Assembly: GCF_932526225.1 (NCBI RefSeq)
Contig: NC_064040.1
Location: forward strand, 932,001-996,000
Direction: 5' to 3'
Source: Nematostella vectensis
Lineage: Eukaryota > Cnidaria > Anthozoa > Actiniaria > Edwardsiidae
DNA length: 64,000 bases
Part shown: positions 1 to 12,300 of the stretch, piece after piece
Position numbering within the stretch: the stretch's first letter is position 1
How the letters are laid out: each line of letters opens with the position of its first letter
Position numbers and translations under genes: made by a program
The notes under the pieces: model-generated
The model's database searches: none
Seen by the model: only the letters and a program-made list of their open reading frames with translations
What the model was told of the DNA's origin: nothing

Positions 1-1449
1 ATTTGTTTTACGAGGGTAACCTCCAAAAGGTTACAATCGATAATTTTTTTTCCGAATGTAAATTCCAAAAAGTAACATTAGTAAAAATAAAACAGTATAC
101 TCGAAAAATAGGTATATCAATCTATCGAGCGCTATGCTCTATGTTAGAATCTACTTAATCAAGTTAACCAAGGAATCTAGTTAGTTCTTGTGTGCATAAA
201 ATATGTACAGGATCCTGAACAAAGCAAGAGCACATCAAAGATGCTGAGAGTACATAAAAATGTCCCTATACCTTCTTTTTATGTCATGACACACCAAGAA
301 CAGTATAATTAAGTATCGATATTAAAAAAAAAAAAAGAAAGAAAGAAAAAAAAATAGGCTTTTAGCGGGAATCGAACCCGGGTCGCTGCGTTAGTAGTCA
401 AGTGCCCGCAACGAAAGACTAACGTGGCATTACTGAAGGGAATAGTAATGAAAATTACTTTTAATACTATTGGTATCGTAAACTATCCCAAGCAAAGTCA
501 CCATCGGACTGGAGGTTACATTCGGGAAAAGCTTCAGGGTTACATTCGGGAATTTGTTTTACGAGTGTAACCTCCAAAAGGTTACAATCGATAATTTTTT
601 TTCCGAATGTAAATTCCAAAAAGTAACATTAGGAAAAATAAAACAGTATACTCGGAAAAAAGATATATCAATCTATCGAGCGCTATGCTCTATGTTAGAA
701 TCTACTTAATCAAGTTAACTAAGGAATCTAGTTAGTTCTTGTGTGCATAAAATATGTACAGGATCCTGAACAAAGCATGAGCACATCAAAGATGCTGAGA
801 GTACATAAAAATGTCCGTATACCTTCTTTTTATGTCATGACACACCAAGAACAGTATAATTAAGTATCGATATTACAAAAAAAAAAAATAAAGAAAAAAA
901 ATAGGCTATCAGCGGAAATCGAACCCGGGTCGCTACGTTAGTAGTCAAGTGCCCGCAACGAAAGACTAACGTGGCATTGTTGAAGGGAATTGTAATGAAA
1001 ATTACTTTTAATACTATTGGTATCGTAAACTATGCCAAGCAAAGTCACCATCAGACTGGAGGTTACATTCGGGAAAAGCTTCAGGGTTACATTCGGGAAT
1101 TTGTTTTACGAGGGTAACCTCCAAAAGGTTACAATCGATAATTTTTTTTTCCGAATGTAAATTCCAAAAAGTAACATTAGGAAAAATAAAACAGTATACT
1201 CGGAAAAAAAGGTATATCAATCTATCGAGCGCTATGCTCTATGTTAGAATCTACTTAATCAAGTTATCCAAGGAATCTAGTTAGTTCTTGTGTGCATAAA
1301 ATATGTACAGGATCCTGAACAAAGCATGAGCACATCAAAGATGCTGAGAGTACATACAAATGTCCCTATACCTTCTTTTTATGTCATGACACACCAAGAA
1401 CAGTATAATTAAGTATCGATATTTAAAAAAAAATAAAGAAAAAAAAATA

Positions 1450-1521
1450 GGCTATCAGCGGGAATGCAACCCGGGTCGCTGCGTTAGTAGTCAAGTGTCC
1501 GCAACGAAAGAATAACGTGGC
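1450..1521 (-). pseudogene. tRNA-like segment with disrupted B box
   Basis: This unit reads GGGAATGCAACCC on the + strand where most read GGGAATCGAACCC, so the central CG of the B box is swapped to GC. The next unit (near 2008) and one at 35811 carry the same change. The swap hits the invariant C56 and purine 57 of the T loop and should abolish TFIIIC recognition. Three units sharing a rare double change indicate copying rather than recurrent mutation. Confidence 0.7.
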
Positions 1522-2513
1522 ATTGCTGAAGGGAATTGTAATGAAAATTACTTTTAATACTATTGGTATCGTAAACTATCCCAAGCAAAGTCACCATCGG
1601 ACTGGAGGTTACATTCGGGAAAAGCTTCAGGGTTACATTCGGGAATTTGTTTTACGAGTGTAACCTCCAAAAGGTTACAATCGATAATTTTTTTTTGGAA
1701 TGTAAATTCCAAAAAGTAACATTAGGAAAAATAAAACAGTATACTCGGAAAAAAGGTATATCAATCTATCGAGCGCTATGCTCTATGTTAGAATCTACTT
1801 AATCAAGTTATCCAAGAAATCTAGTTAGTTCTTGTGTGCATAAAATATGTGCAGGATCCTGAACAAAGCATGAGCACATCAAAGATGCTGAGAGTACATA
1901 AAAATGTCCCTATACCTTCTTTTTATGTCATGACACACCAAGAACAGTATAATTAAGTATCGATATTTAAAAAAAAAATAAAGAAAAAAAAATAGGCTAT
2001 CAGCGGGAATGCAACCCGGGTCGCTGCGTTAGTAGTCAAGTGTCCGCAACGAAAGACTAACGTGGCATTGCTGAAGGGAATTGTAATGAAAATTACTTTT
2101 AATACTATTGGTATCGTAAACTATCCCAAGCAAAGTCACCATCGGACTGGAGGTTACATTCGGGAAAAGCTTCAGGGTTACATTCGGGAATTTGTTTTAC
2201 GAGTGTAACCTCCAAAAGGTTACAATCGATAATTTTTTTTTGGAATGTAAATTCCAAAAAGTAACATTAGGAAAAATAAAACAGTATACTCGGAAAAAAG
2301 GTATATCAATCTATCGAGCGCTATGCTCTATGTTAGAATCTACTTAATCAAGTTATCCAAGAAATCTAGTTAGTTCTTGTGTGCATAAAATATGTGCAGG
2401 ATCCTGAACAAAGCATGAGCACATCAAAGATGCTGAGAGTACATAAAAATGTCCCTATACCTTCTTTTTATGTCATGACACACCAAGAACAGTATAATTA
2501 AGTATCGATATTT

Positions 2514-2536
2514 AAAAAAAAATAAAGAAAAAAAAA
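2514..2536 (-). terminator. Pol III terminator-like T-runs after the tRNA-like segment (representative)
   Basis: The + strand A tract, broken by T and G, gives two runs of eight or more T residues on the minus strand just 3' of the tRNA-like segment. RNA polymerase III stops at four or more T residues, so a transcript from the internal B box would end here. The tract is present in every unit and varies in length from unit to unit. This is inferred from sequence and position only. Confidence 0.6.
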
Positions 2537-2538
2537 TA

Positions 2539-2610
2539 GGCTATCAGCGGGAATCGAACCCGGGTCGCTGCGTTAGTAGTCAAGTGCCCGCAACGAAAGA
2601 CTAACGTGGC
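2539..2610 (-). pseudogene. tRNA-like segment (representative; one per satellite unit, ~105 copies)
   Basis: On the minus strand 2560-2550 reads GGTTCGATTCC, an exact match to the eukaryotic Pol III B box / tRNA T-arm consensus. A weak A-box-like TAGTCTTTCG starts at 2603, 43 nt upstream, which is the spacing expected from tRNA position 8 to position 52. The T loop TTCGATT is flanked by a stem with four of five pairs, and a D-arm with G-U pairs can be drawn. The anticodon stem and acceptor stem (about three of seven pairs) do not form well and no normal anticodon arm is evident, so a functional tRNA is unlikely. The same segment occurs in every unit. The likely origin is a tRNA or tRNA-derived SINE head captured in the satellite. 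Whether it is transcribed is unknown. Confidence 0.75.
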
Positions 2611-3849
2611 ATTGCTGAAGGGAATTGTAATGAAAATTACTTTTAATACTATTGGTATCGTAAACTATCCCAAGCAAAGTCACCATTGGACTGGAGGTTA
2701 CATTCGGGAAAAGCTTCCGGGTTACATTCGGGACTTTGTTTTACAAGTGTAACCTCCAAAAGGTTACAATCGATAATTTTTTTTCCGAATGTAAATTCCA
2801 AAAAGTAACATTAGGAAAATAAAACAGTATACTCGGTAAAAAAGGTATATCAATCTATCGAGCGCTATGCTCTATGTTAGAATCTACCTAATCAAGTTAT
2901 CCAAGGAATCTAGTTAGTTCTTGTGTGCATAAAATATGTACAGGATCCTGAACAAAGCATGAGCACATCAAAGATGCTGAGAGTACATAAAAATGTCCCT
3001 ATACCTTCTTTTTATGTCATGACACACCAAGAACAGTATAATTAAGTATCGATATTTAAAAAAAAAAAAAAAAAAAAATAGGCTATCAGCGGGAATCGAA
3101 CCCGGGTGGCTGCGGTAGTAGTCAAGTGCCGCAACGAAAGACTAACGTGGCATTGTTGAAGGGAATCGTAATGAAAATTACTTTTAATGCTATTGGTATC
3201 GTAAACTATCCCAAGCAAAGTCAACATCGGACTGGAGGTTACATTCGGGAAAAGCTTCAGGGTTACATTCGGGAATTTGTTTTACGAGTGTAACCTCCAA
3301 AAGGTTACAATCAATAATTTTTTTTCCGAATGTAAATTCCAAAAAGTAACATTAGGAAAAATAAAACAGTATACTCGGAGAAAAAGGTATATCAATCTAT
3401 CGAGCGCTATGCTCTATGTTAGAATCTACTTAATCAAGTTATCCAAGGAATCTAGTTAGTTCTTGTGTGCATAAAATATGTACAGGATCCTGAACAAAGC
3501 ATGAGCACATCAAAGATGCTGAGAGTACATAAAAATGTCCCTATACCTTCTTTTTATGTCATGACACACCAAGAACAGTATAATTAAGTATCGATATTTA
3601 AAAAAAAATAAAGAACAAAAAATAGGCTATCAGCGGGAATCGAACCCGGGTCGCTGCGTTAGTAGTCAAGTGCCCGCAACGAAAGACTAACGTGGCATTG
3701 TTGAAGGGAATTATAATGAAAATTACTTTTAATACTATTGGTATCGTAAACTATCCCAAGCAAAGTCACCATCGGACTGGAGGTTACATTCGGGAAAAGC
3801 TTCAGGGTTACATTCGGGAATTTGTTTTACGAGTGTAACCTCCAAAAGG

Positions 3850-6800
3850 TTACAATCAATAATTTTTTTCCGAATGTAAATTCCAAAAAGTAACATTAGG
3901 AAAAATAAAACAGTATACTCGGAAAAAAAGGTATATCAATCTATCGAGCGCTATGCTCTATGTTAGAATCTACTTAATCAAGTTATCCAAGGAATCTAGT
4001 TAGTTCTTGTGCGCATAAAATATGTACAGGATCCTGAACAAAGCATGAACACATCAAAGATGCTGAGAGTACATAAAAATGTCCCTATACCTTCTTTTTA
4101 TGTCATGACACACCAAGAACAGTATAATTAAGTATCGATATTTAAAAAAAAATTAAAGAAAAAAAAAATAGGCTATCAGCGGGAATCGAACCCGGGTAGC
4201 TGCGGTAGTAGTCAAGTGCCCGCAACGAAAGACTAACGTGGCATTGCTGAAGGGAATTGTAATGAAAATTACTTTTAATACTATTGGTATCGTAAACTAT
4301 CCCAAGCAAAGTCACCATCCGCCTGGAGGTTACCTTCGGGAAAAGCTTCAGGGTTACATTCGGGAATTTGTTTTACGAGTGCAACCTCCAAAAGGTTACC
4401 ATCGATAATTTTTTTCCGAATGTAAATTCCAAAAAGTATCATTAGGAAAAATAAAACAGTATACTCGGAAAAAAAGGTATATCAATCTATCGAGCGCTAT
4501 GCTCTATGTTAGAATCTACTTAATCAAGTTATCCAAGGAATCTAGTTAGTTCTTGTGCGCATAAAATATGTACAGGATCCTGAACAAAGCATGAACACAT
4601 CAAAGATGCTGAGAGTACATAAAAATGTCCCTATACCTTCTTTGTATGTCATGACACACCAAGAACAGTATAATTAAGTATCGATATTTAAAAAAAAATA
4701 ATAAAGAAAAAAAAATAGGCTATCAGCGGGAATCGAACCCGTGTCGCTGCGGTAGTAGTCAAGTGCCCGCAACGAAAGACTAACGTGGCATTGCAGAAGG
4801 GAATTGTAATGAAAATTACTTTTAATACTATTGGTATCGTAAACTATCCCAAGCAAAGTCACCATCGGACTGGAGGTTACATTCGGGAAAAGCTTCAGGG
4901 TTACATTCGGGAATTTGTTTTACGAGTGCAACCTCCAAAAGGTTACCATCGATAACTTTTTTCCGAATGTAAATTCCAAAAAGTAACATTAGGAAAAATA
5001 AAACAGTATACTCGGAAAAAAAGGTATATCAATCTATCGAGCGCTATGCTCTATGTTAGAATCTACTTAATCAAGTTATCCAAGGAATCTAGTTAGTTCT
5101 TGTGTGCATAAAATATGTACAGGATCCTGAACAAAGCATGGGCACATCAAAGATTCTGAGAGTACATAAAAATGTCCCTATACCTTCTTTTTATGTCATG
5201 ACACACCAAGAACAGTATAATTAAGTATCGATATTAAAAAAAAAAAATTAAAGAAAAAAAAAGGCTATCAGCGGGAATCGAACCCGGGTCGCTGCGTTAG
5301 TAGTCAAGTGCCCGCAACGAAAGACTAACGTGGCATTACTGAAGGGAATTGTAATAAAAATTACTTTTAATACTGTTGGTATCGTAAACTATCCCAAGCA
5401 AAGTCACCATCGGACTGGAGGTTACATTCGGGAAAAGCTTCAGGGTTACATTCAGGAATTTGTTTTACGAGTGTAACCTCCAAAAGGTTACAATCGATAA
5501 TTTTTTTTCCGAATGTAAATTCCAAAAAGTAACATTAGGAAAAATAAAACAGTATACTCGAAAAAAAAAGGTATATCAATCTATCGAGCGCTATGCTCTA
5601 TGTTAGAATCTACTTAATCAAGTTATCCAAGGAATCTAGTTAGTTCTTGTGTGCATAAAATATGTACAGGATCCTGAACAGAGCATGAGCACACCAAAGA
5701 TGCTGAGAGTACATAAAAATGTCCCTATACCTTCTTTTTATGTCATGACACACCAAGAACAGTATAATTAAGTATCGATATTAAAAAAAAAAAATAAAGA
5801 AAAAAAAAAAAATAGGCTCTTAGCGGGAATCGAACCCGGGTCGCTGCGTTAGTAGTCAAGTGCCCGCAACGAAAGACTAACGTGGCATTACTGAGGGGAA
5901 TTGTAATTAAAATTACTTTTAATACTATTGGTATCGTAAACTATCCCAAGCAAAGTCACCATCGGACTGGAGGTTACATTCGGGAAAAGCTTCAGGGTTA
6001 CATTCGGGAATTTGTTTTACGAGTGTAACCTCCAAAAGGTTACAATCGATAATTTTTTTTCCGAATGTAAATTCCAAAAAGTAACATTAGGAAAAATAAA
6101 ACAGTATACTCGAAAAAAAGGTATATCAATCTATCGAGCGCTATGCTCTATGTTAGAATCTACTTAATCAAGTTATCCAAGGAATCTAGTTAGTTCTTGT
6201 GTGCATAAAATATGTACAGGATCCTGAACAAAGCATGAGCACATCAAAGATTCTGAGAGTACATAAAAATGTCCCTATACCTTCTTTTTATGTCATGACA
6301 CACCAAGAACAGTATAATTAAGTATCGATATTAAAAAAAAAAAAATAAAGAAAAAAAAAAAAATAGGCTCTTAGCGGGAATCGAACCCGGGTCGCTGCGT
6401 TATTAGTCAAGTGCCCGCAACGAAAGACTAACGTGGCATTACTGAAGGGAATTGTAATTAAAATTACTTTTAATACTATTGGTATCGTAAACTATCCCAA
6501 GCAAAGTCACCATCGGACTGGAGGTTACATTCGGGAAAAGCTTCAGGGTTACATTCGGGAATTTGTTTTACGAGTGTAACCTCCAAAAGGTTACAATCAA
6601 TAATTTTTTTCCGAATGTAAATTCCAAAAAGTAACATTAGGAAAAATAAAACAGTATACTCGGAAAAAAAGGTATATCAATCTATCGAGCGCTATGCTCT
6701 ATGTTAGAATCTACTTAATCAAGTTATCCAAGGAATCTAGTTAGTTCTTGTGCGCATAAAATATGTACAGGATCCTGAACAAAGCATGAACACATCAAAG

Positions 6801-9330
6801 ATGCTGAGAGTACATAAAAATGTCCCTATACCTTCTTTTTATGTCATGACACACCAAGAACAGTATAATTAAGTATCGATATTTAAAAAAAAATTAAAGA
6901 AAAAAAAAATAGGCTATCAGCGGGAATCGAACCCGGGTAGCTGCGGTAGTAGTCAAGTGCCCGCAACAAAAGACTAACGTGGCATTGCTGAAGGGAATTG
7001 TAATGAAAATTACTTTTAATACTATTGGTATCGTAAACTATCCCAAGCAAAGTCACCATCCGCCTGGAGGTTACCTTCGGGAAAAGCTTCAGGGTTACAT
7101 TCGGGAATTTGTTTTACGAGTGCAACCTCCAAAAGGTTACCATCGATAATTTTTTTCCGAATGTAAATTCCAAAAAGTATCATTAGGAAAAATAAAACAG
7201 TATACTCGGAAAAAAAGGTATATCAATCTATCGAGCGCTATGCTCTATGTTAGAATCTACTTAATCAAGTTATCCAAGGAATCTAGTTAGTTCTTGTGCG
7301 CATAAAATATGTACAGGATCCTGAACAAAGCATGAACACATCAAAGATGCTGAGAGTACATAAAAATGTCCCTATACCTTCTTTGTATGTCATGACACAC
7401 CAAGAACAGTATAATTAAGTATCGATATTTAAAAAAAAATAATAAAGAAAAAAAAATATGCTATCAGCGGGAATCGAACCCGTGTCGCTGCGGTAGTAGT
7501 CAAGTGCCCGCAACGAAAGACTAACGTGGCATTGCAGAAGGGAATTGTAATGAAAATTACTTTTAATACTATTGGTATCGTAAACTATCCCAAGCAAAGT
7601 CACCATCGGACTGGAGGTTACATTCGGGAAAAGCTTCAGGGTTACATTCGGGAATTTGTTTTACGAGTGCAACCTCCAAAAGGTTACAATCGATAATTTT
7701 TTTCCGAATGTAAATTCCAAAAAGTAACATTAGGAAAAATAAAACAGTATACTCGGAAAAAAAGGTATATCAATCTATCGAGCGCTATGCTCTATGTTAG
7801 AATCTACTTAATCAAGTTATCCAAGGAATCTAGTTAGTTCTTGTGTGCATAAAATATGTACAGGATCCTGAACAAAGCATGAGCACATCAAAGATTCTGA
7901 GAGTACATAAAAATGTCCCTATACCTTCTTTTTATGTCATGACACACCAAGAACAGTATAATTAAGTATCGATATTAAAAAAAAAAAATTAAAGAAAAAA
8001 AAAGGCTATCAGCGGGAATCGAACCCGGGTCGCTGCGTTAGTAGTCAAGTGCCCGCAACGAAAGACTAACGTGGCATTACTGAAGGGAATTGTAATGAAA
8101 ATTACTTTTAATACTGTTGGTATCGTAAACTATCCCAAGCAAAGTCACCATCGGACTGGAGGTTACATTCGGGAAAAGCTTCAGGGTTACATTCAGGAAT
8201 TTGTTTTACGAGTGTAACCTCCAAAAGGTTACAATCGATAATTTTTTTTCCGAATGTAAATTCCAAAAAGTAACATTAGGAAAAATAAAACAGTATACTC
8301 GAAAAAAAAGGTATATCAATCTATCGAGCGCTATGCTCTATGTTAGAATCTACTTAATCAAGTTATCCAAGGATACTAGTTAGTTCTTGTGTGCATAAAA
8401 TATGTACAGGATCCTGAACAGAGCATGAGCACACCAAAGATGCTGAGAGTACATAAAAATGTCCCTATACCTTCTTTTCATGTCATGACACACCAAGAAC
8501 AGTATAATTAAGTATCGATATTAAAAAAAAAAAAATAAAGAAAAAAAAAAAAATAGGCTCTTAGCGGGAATCGAACCCGGGTCGCTGCGTTAGTAGTCAA
8601 GTGCCCGCAACGAAAGACTAACGTGGCATTACTGAGGGGAATTGTAATTAAAATTACTTTTAATACTATTGGTATCGTAAACTATCCCAAGCAAAGTCAC
8701 CATCGGACTGGAGGTTACATTCGGGAAAAGCTTCAGGGTTACATTCGGGAATTTGTTTTACGAGTGTAACCTCCAAAAGGTTACAATCGATAATTTTTTT
8801 TCCGAATGTAAATTCCAAAAAGTAACATTAGGAAAAATAAAACAGTATACTCGAAAAAAAGGTATATCAATCTATCGAGCGCTATGCTCTATGTTAGAAT
8901 CTACTTAATCAAGTTATCCAAGGAATCTAGTTAGTTCTTGTGTGCATAAAATATGTACAGGATCCTGAACAAAGCATGAGCACATCAAAGATTCTGAGAG
9001 TACATAAAAATGTCCCTATACCTTCTTTTTATGTCATGACACACCAAGAACAGTATAATTAAGTATCGATATTTAAAAAAAAAAAATAAAGAAAAAAAAA
9101 AAATAGGCTATCAACGGGAATCGAACCCGGGTCGCTGCGTTATTAGTCAAGTGCCCGCAACGAAAGACTAACGTGGCATTACTGAAGGGAATTGTAATTA
9201 AAATTACTTTTAATACTATTGGTATCGTAAACTATCCCAAGCAAAGTCACCATCGGACTGGAGGTTACATTCGGGAAAAGCTTCAGGGTTACATTCGGGA
9301 ATTTGTTTTACGAGTGTAACCTCCAAAAGG
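3850..9330. repeat. 5-unit higher-order repeat, two tandem copies (~2.74 kb each)
   Basis: Copy 1 (about 3850-6590) and copy 2 (about 6591-9330) share unit-specific marks in the same order: TAGCTGCGG with CATCCGCCTGG (4182/6921), CCCGTGTCGC with GCAGAAGGG (4730/7470), an A tract ending TTAAAGAAAAAAAAAGG (5272/8017), GGCTCTTAGC with ACTGAGGGG (5827/8567), and CGTTATTAG (6377/9117). Offsets are 2739-2745. A similar run of units recurs at about 30.5-33.1 kb. Confidence 0.85.
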
Positions 9331-12300
9331 TTACAATCGATAATTTTTTTTCCGAATGTAAATTCCAAAAAGTAACATTAGGAAAAATAAAACAGTATAC
9401 TCGAAAAAAAGGTATATCAATCTATCGAGCGCTACGCTCTATGTTAGAATCTACTTAATCAAGCTATCAAAGGAATCTAGTTAGTTCTTGTGTGCATAAA
9501 ATATGTACAGGATCCTGAACAAAGCATGAGCACATCAAAGATTCTAAGAGTACATAAAAATGTCCCTATACCTTCTTTTTATGTCATGACACACCAAGAA
9601 CAGTATAATTAAGTATCGATATTTAAAAAAAAAAAAGAAAGAAAAAAAAAATAGGCTATCAGCGGGAATCGAACCCGGGTAGCTGCGTTATTAGTCAAGT
9701 GCCCGCAACGAAAGACTAACGTGGCATTACTGAAGGGAATTGTAATTAAAATTACTTTTAATACTATTGGTATCGTAAACTATCCCAAGCAAAGTCACCA
9801 TCGGACTGGAGGTTACATTCGGGAAAAGCTTCAGGGTTACATTCGGGAATTTGTTTTACTAGTGTAACCTCCAAAAGCTTACAATCGATAATTTTTTTTC
9901 CGAATGTAAATTCCAAAAAGTAACATTAGGAAAAATAAAACAGTATCTTCGAAAAAAAGGTATATCAATCTATCGAGCGCTATGCTCTATGTTAGAATCT
10001 ACTTAATCAAGTTAACCAAGGAATCTAGTTAGTTCTTGTGTGCATAAAATATGTACAGGATCCTGAACAAAGCAAGAGCACATCAAAGATGCTGAGAGTA
10101 CATAAAAATGTCCCTATACCTTCTTTTTATGTCATGACACAACAAGAACAGTATAATTAAGTATCGATATTTAAAAAAAAATAAAGAAAAAAAATAGGCT
10201 ATCAGCGGGAATCGAACCCGGGTCGCTGCGTTAGTAGTCAAGTGCCCGCAACGAAAGACTAACGTGGCATTGCTGAAGGGAATTGTAATGAAAAATACTT
10301 TTAATACTATTGGTATCGTAAACTATCCCAAGCAAAGTCAACATCGGACTGGAGGTTACATTCGGGAAAAGCTTCAGGGTTACATTCGGGAATTTAATTT
10401 ACGAGTGTAACCTCCAAAAGGTTACCATCGATAATTTTTTTTCCGAATGTAAATTCCAAAAAGTAACATTAGGAAAAATAAAACAGTATACTCGGAAGAA
10501 AAGGTATATCAATCTATCGAGCGCTATGCTCTATGTTAGAATCTACTTAATCAAGTTATCCAAGGAATCTAGCTAGTTCTTGTGTGCATAAAATATGTAC
10601 AGGATCCTGAACAAAGCATGAGCACATCAAAGATTCTGAGAGTACATAAAAATGTCCCTATACATTCTTTTTATGTCATGACACACCAAGAACAGTATAA
10701 TTAAGTATCGATATTAAAAAAAAAAAATAAAGAAAAAAAAAATAGGTTATCAGCGGGAATCGAACCCGGGTCGCTGCGTTAGTAGTTAAGTGCCAGAAAC
10801 GAAAGACTAACGTGGCATTGTTGACGGTAATTATAATGAAAATTACTTTTAATACTATTGGTATCGTAAACTATCCCAAGCAAAGTCACCATCGGACTGG
10901 AGGTTACATTCGTGAAAAGCTTCAGGGTTACATTCGGGAATTTGTTTTACGAGTGTAACCTCCAAAAGGTTACCATCGATAATTTTTTTTCCGAATGTAA
11001 ATTCCAAAAAGTAACATTAGGAAAAATAAAACAGTATACTCGGAAAAAAAGGTATTTCAATCTATCGAGCGCTATGCTCTATGTTAGAATCTACTTAATC
11101 AAGTTAACCAAGGAATCTAGTTAGTTCTTGTGTGCATAAAATATGTACAGGATCCTGAACAAAGCATGAGCACATCAAAGATGCTGAGAGTACATAAAAA
11201 TGTCCCTATACCTTCTTTTAATGTCATGACACACCAAGAACAGTATAATTAAGTATCGATATTTAAAAAAAAAAAAAAAGAAAAAAAAAAAGGCTATCAG
11301 CGGGAATCGAACCCGGGTCGCTGCGTTAGTAGTTAAGTGCCCGCAACGAAAGACTAACGTGGCATTGTTGAAGGAAATTATAATGAAAATTACTTTTAAT
11401 ACTACTGGTATCGTAAACTATCTCAAGCAAAGTCACCATCGGACTGGAGGTTACATTCGGGAAAAGCTTCAGGGTTACATTCGGGAATTTGTTTTACGAG
11501 TGTAACCTCCAAAAGGTTACAATCGATAATTTTTTTTCCGAATGTAAATTCCAAAAAGTAGCATTAGGAAAATAAAACAGTATACTCGGAAAAAAAGGTA
11601 TATCAATCTATCGAGCGCTATGCTCTATGTTAGAATCTACTTAATCAAGTTATCCAAGGAATCTAGTTAGTTCTTGTGTGCATAAAATATGTACAGGATC
11701 CTGAACAAAGCATGAGCACATCAAAGATTCTGAGAGTACAAAAAAATGTCCCTATACCTTCTTTTTATGTCATGAAACACCAAGAACAGTATAATAATGT
11801 ATCGATATTTAAAAAAAAAATAAAGAAAAAAGGCTATCAGCGGGAATCGAACCCGGGTGGCTGCGTTAGTAGTCAAGTGCCCGCAACGAAAGACTAACGT
11901 GGCATTACTGAAGGGAATTGTAATGAAAATTACTTTTAATACTGTTGGTATCGTAAACTATCCCAAGCAAAGTCACCATCGGACTGGAGGTTACATTCGG
12001 GAAAAGCTTCAGTGTTACATTCGGGAATTCGTTTTACGAGTGTAACCTCCAAAAGGTTACAATCGATAATTTTTTTTCCGAATGTAAATTCCAAAAAGTA
12101 ACATTAGGAAAATAAAACAGTATACTCGGAAAAAAAGGTATATCAATCTATCGAGCGCTATGATCTATGTTAGAATCTACTTAATCAAGTTATCCAAGGA
12201 ATCTAGTTAGTTCTTGTTTGCATAAAATATGTACAGGATCCTGAACAAAGCATGAGCACATCAAAGATGCTGAGAGTACATAAAAATGTCCCTATACCTT

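Noticed and set aside
2539-2610. Functional tRNA gene array
   Set aside because: The acceptor and anticodon stems do not pair and no clear anticodon loop can be assigned, so only the T-arm/B box is convincing. Called tRNA-like instead.
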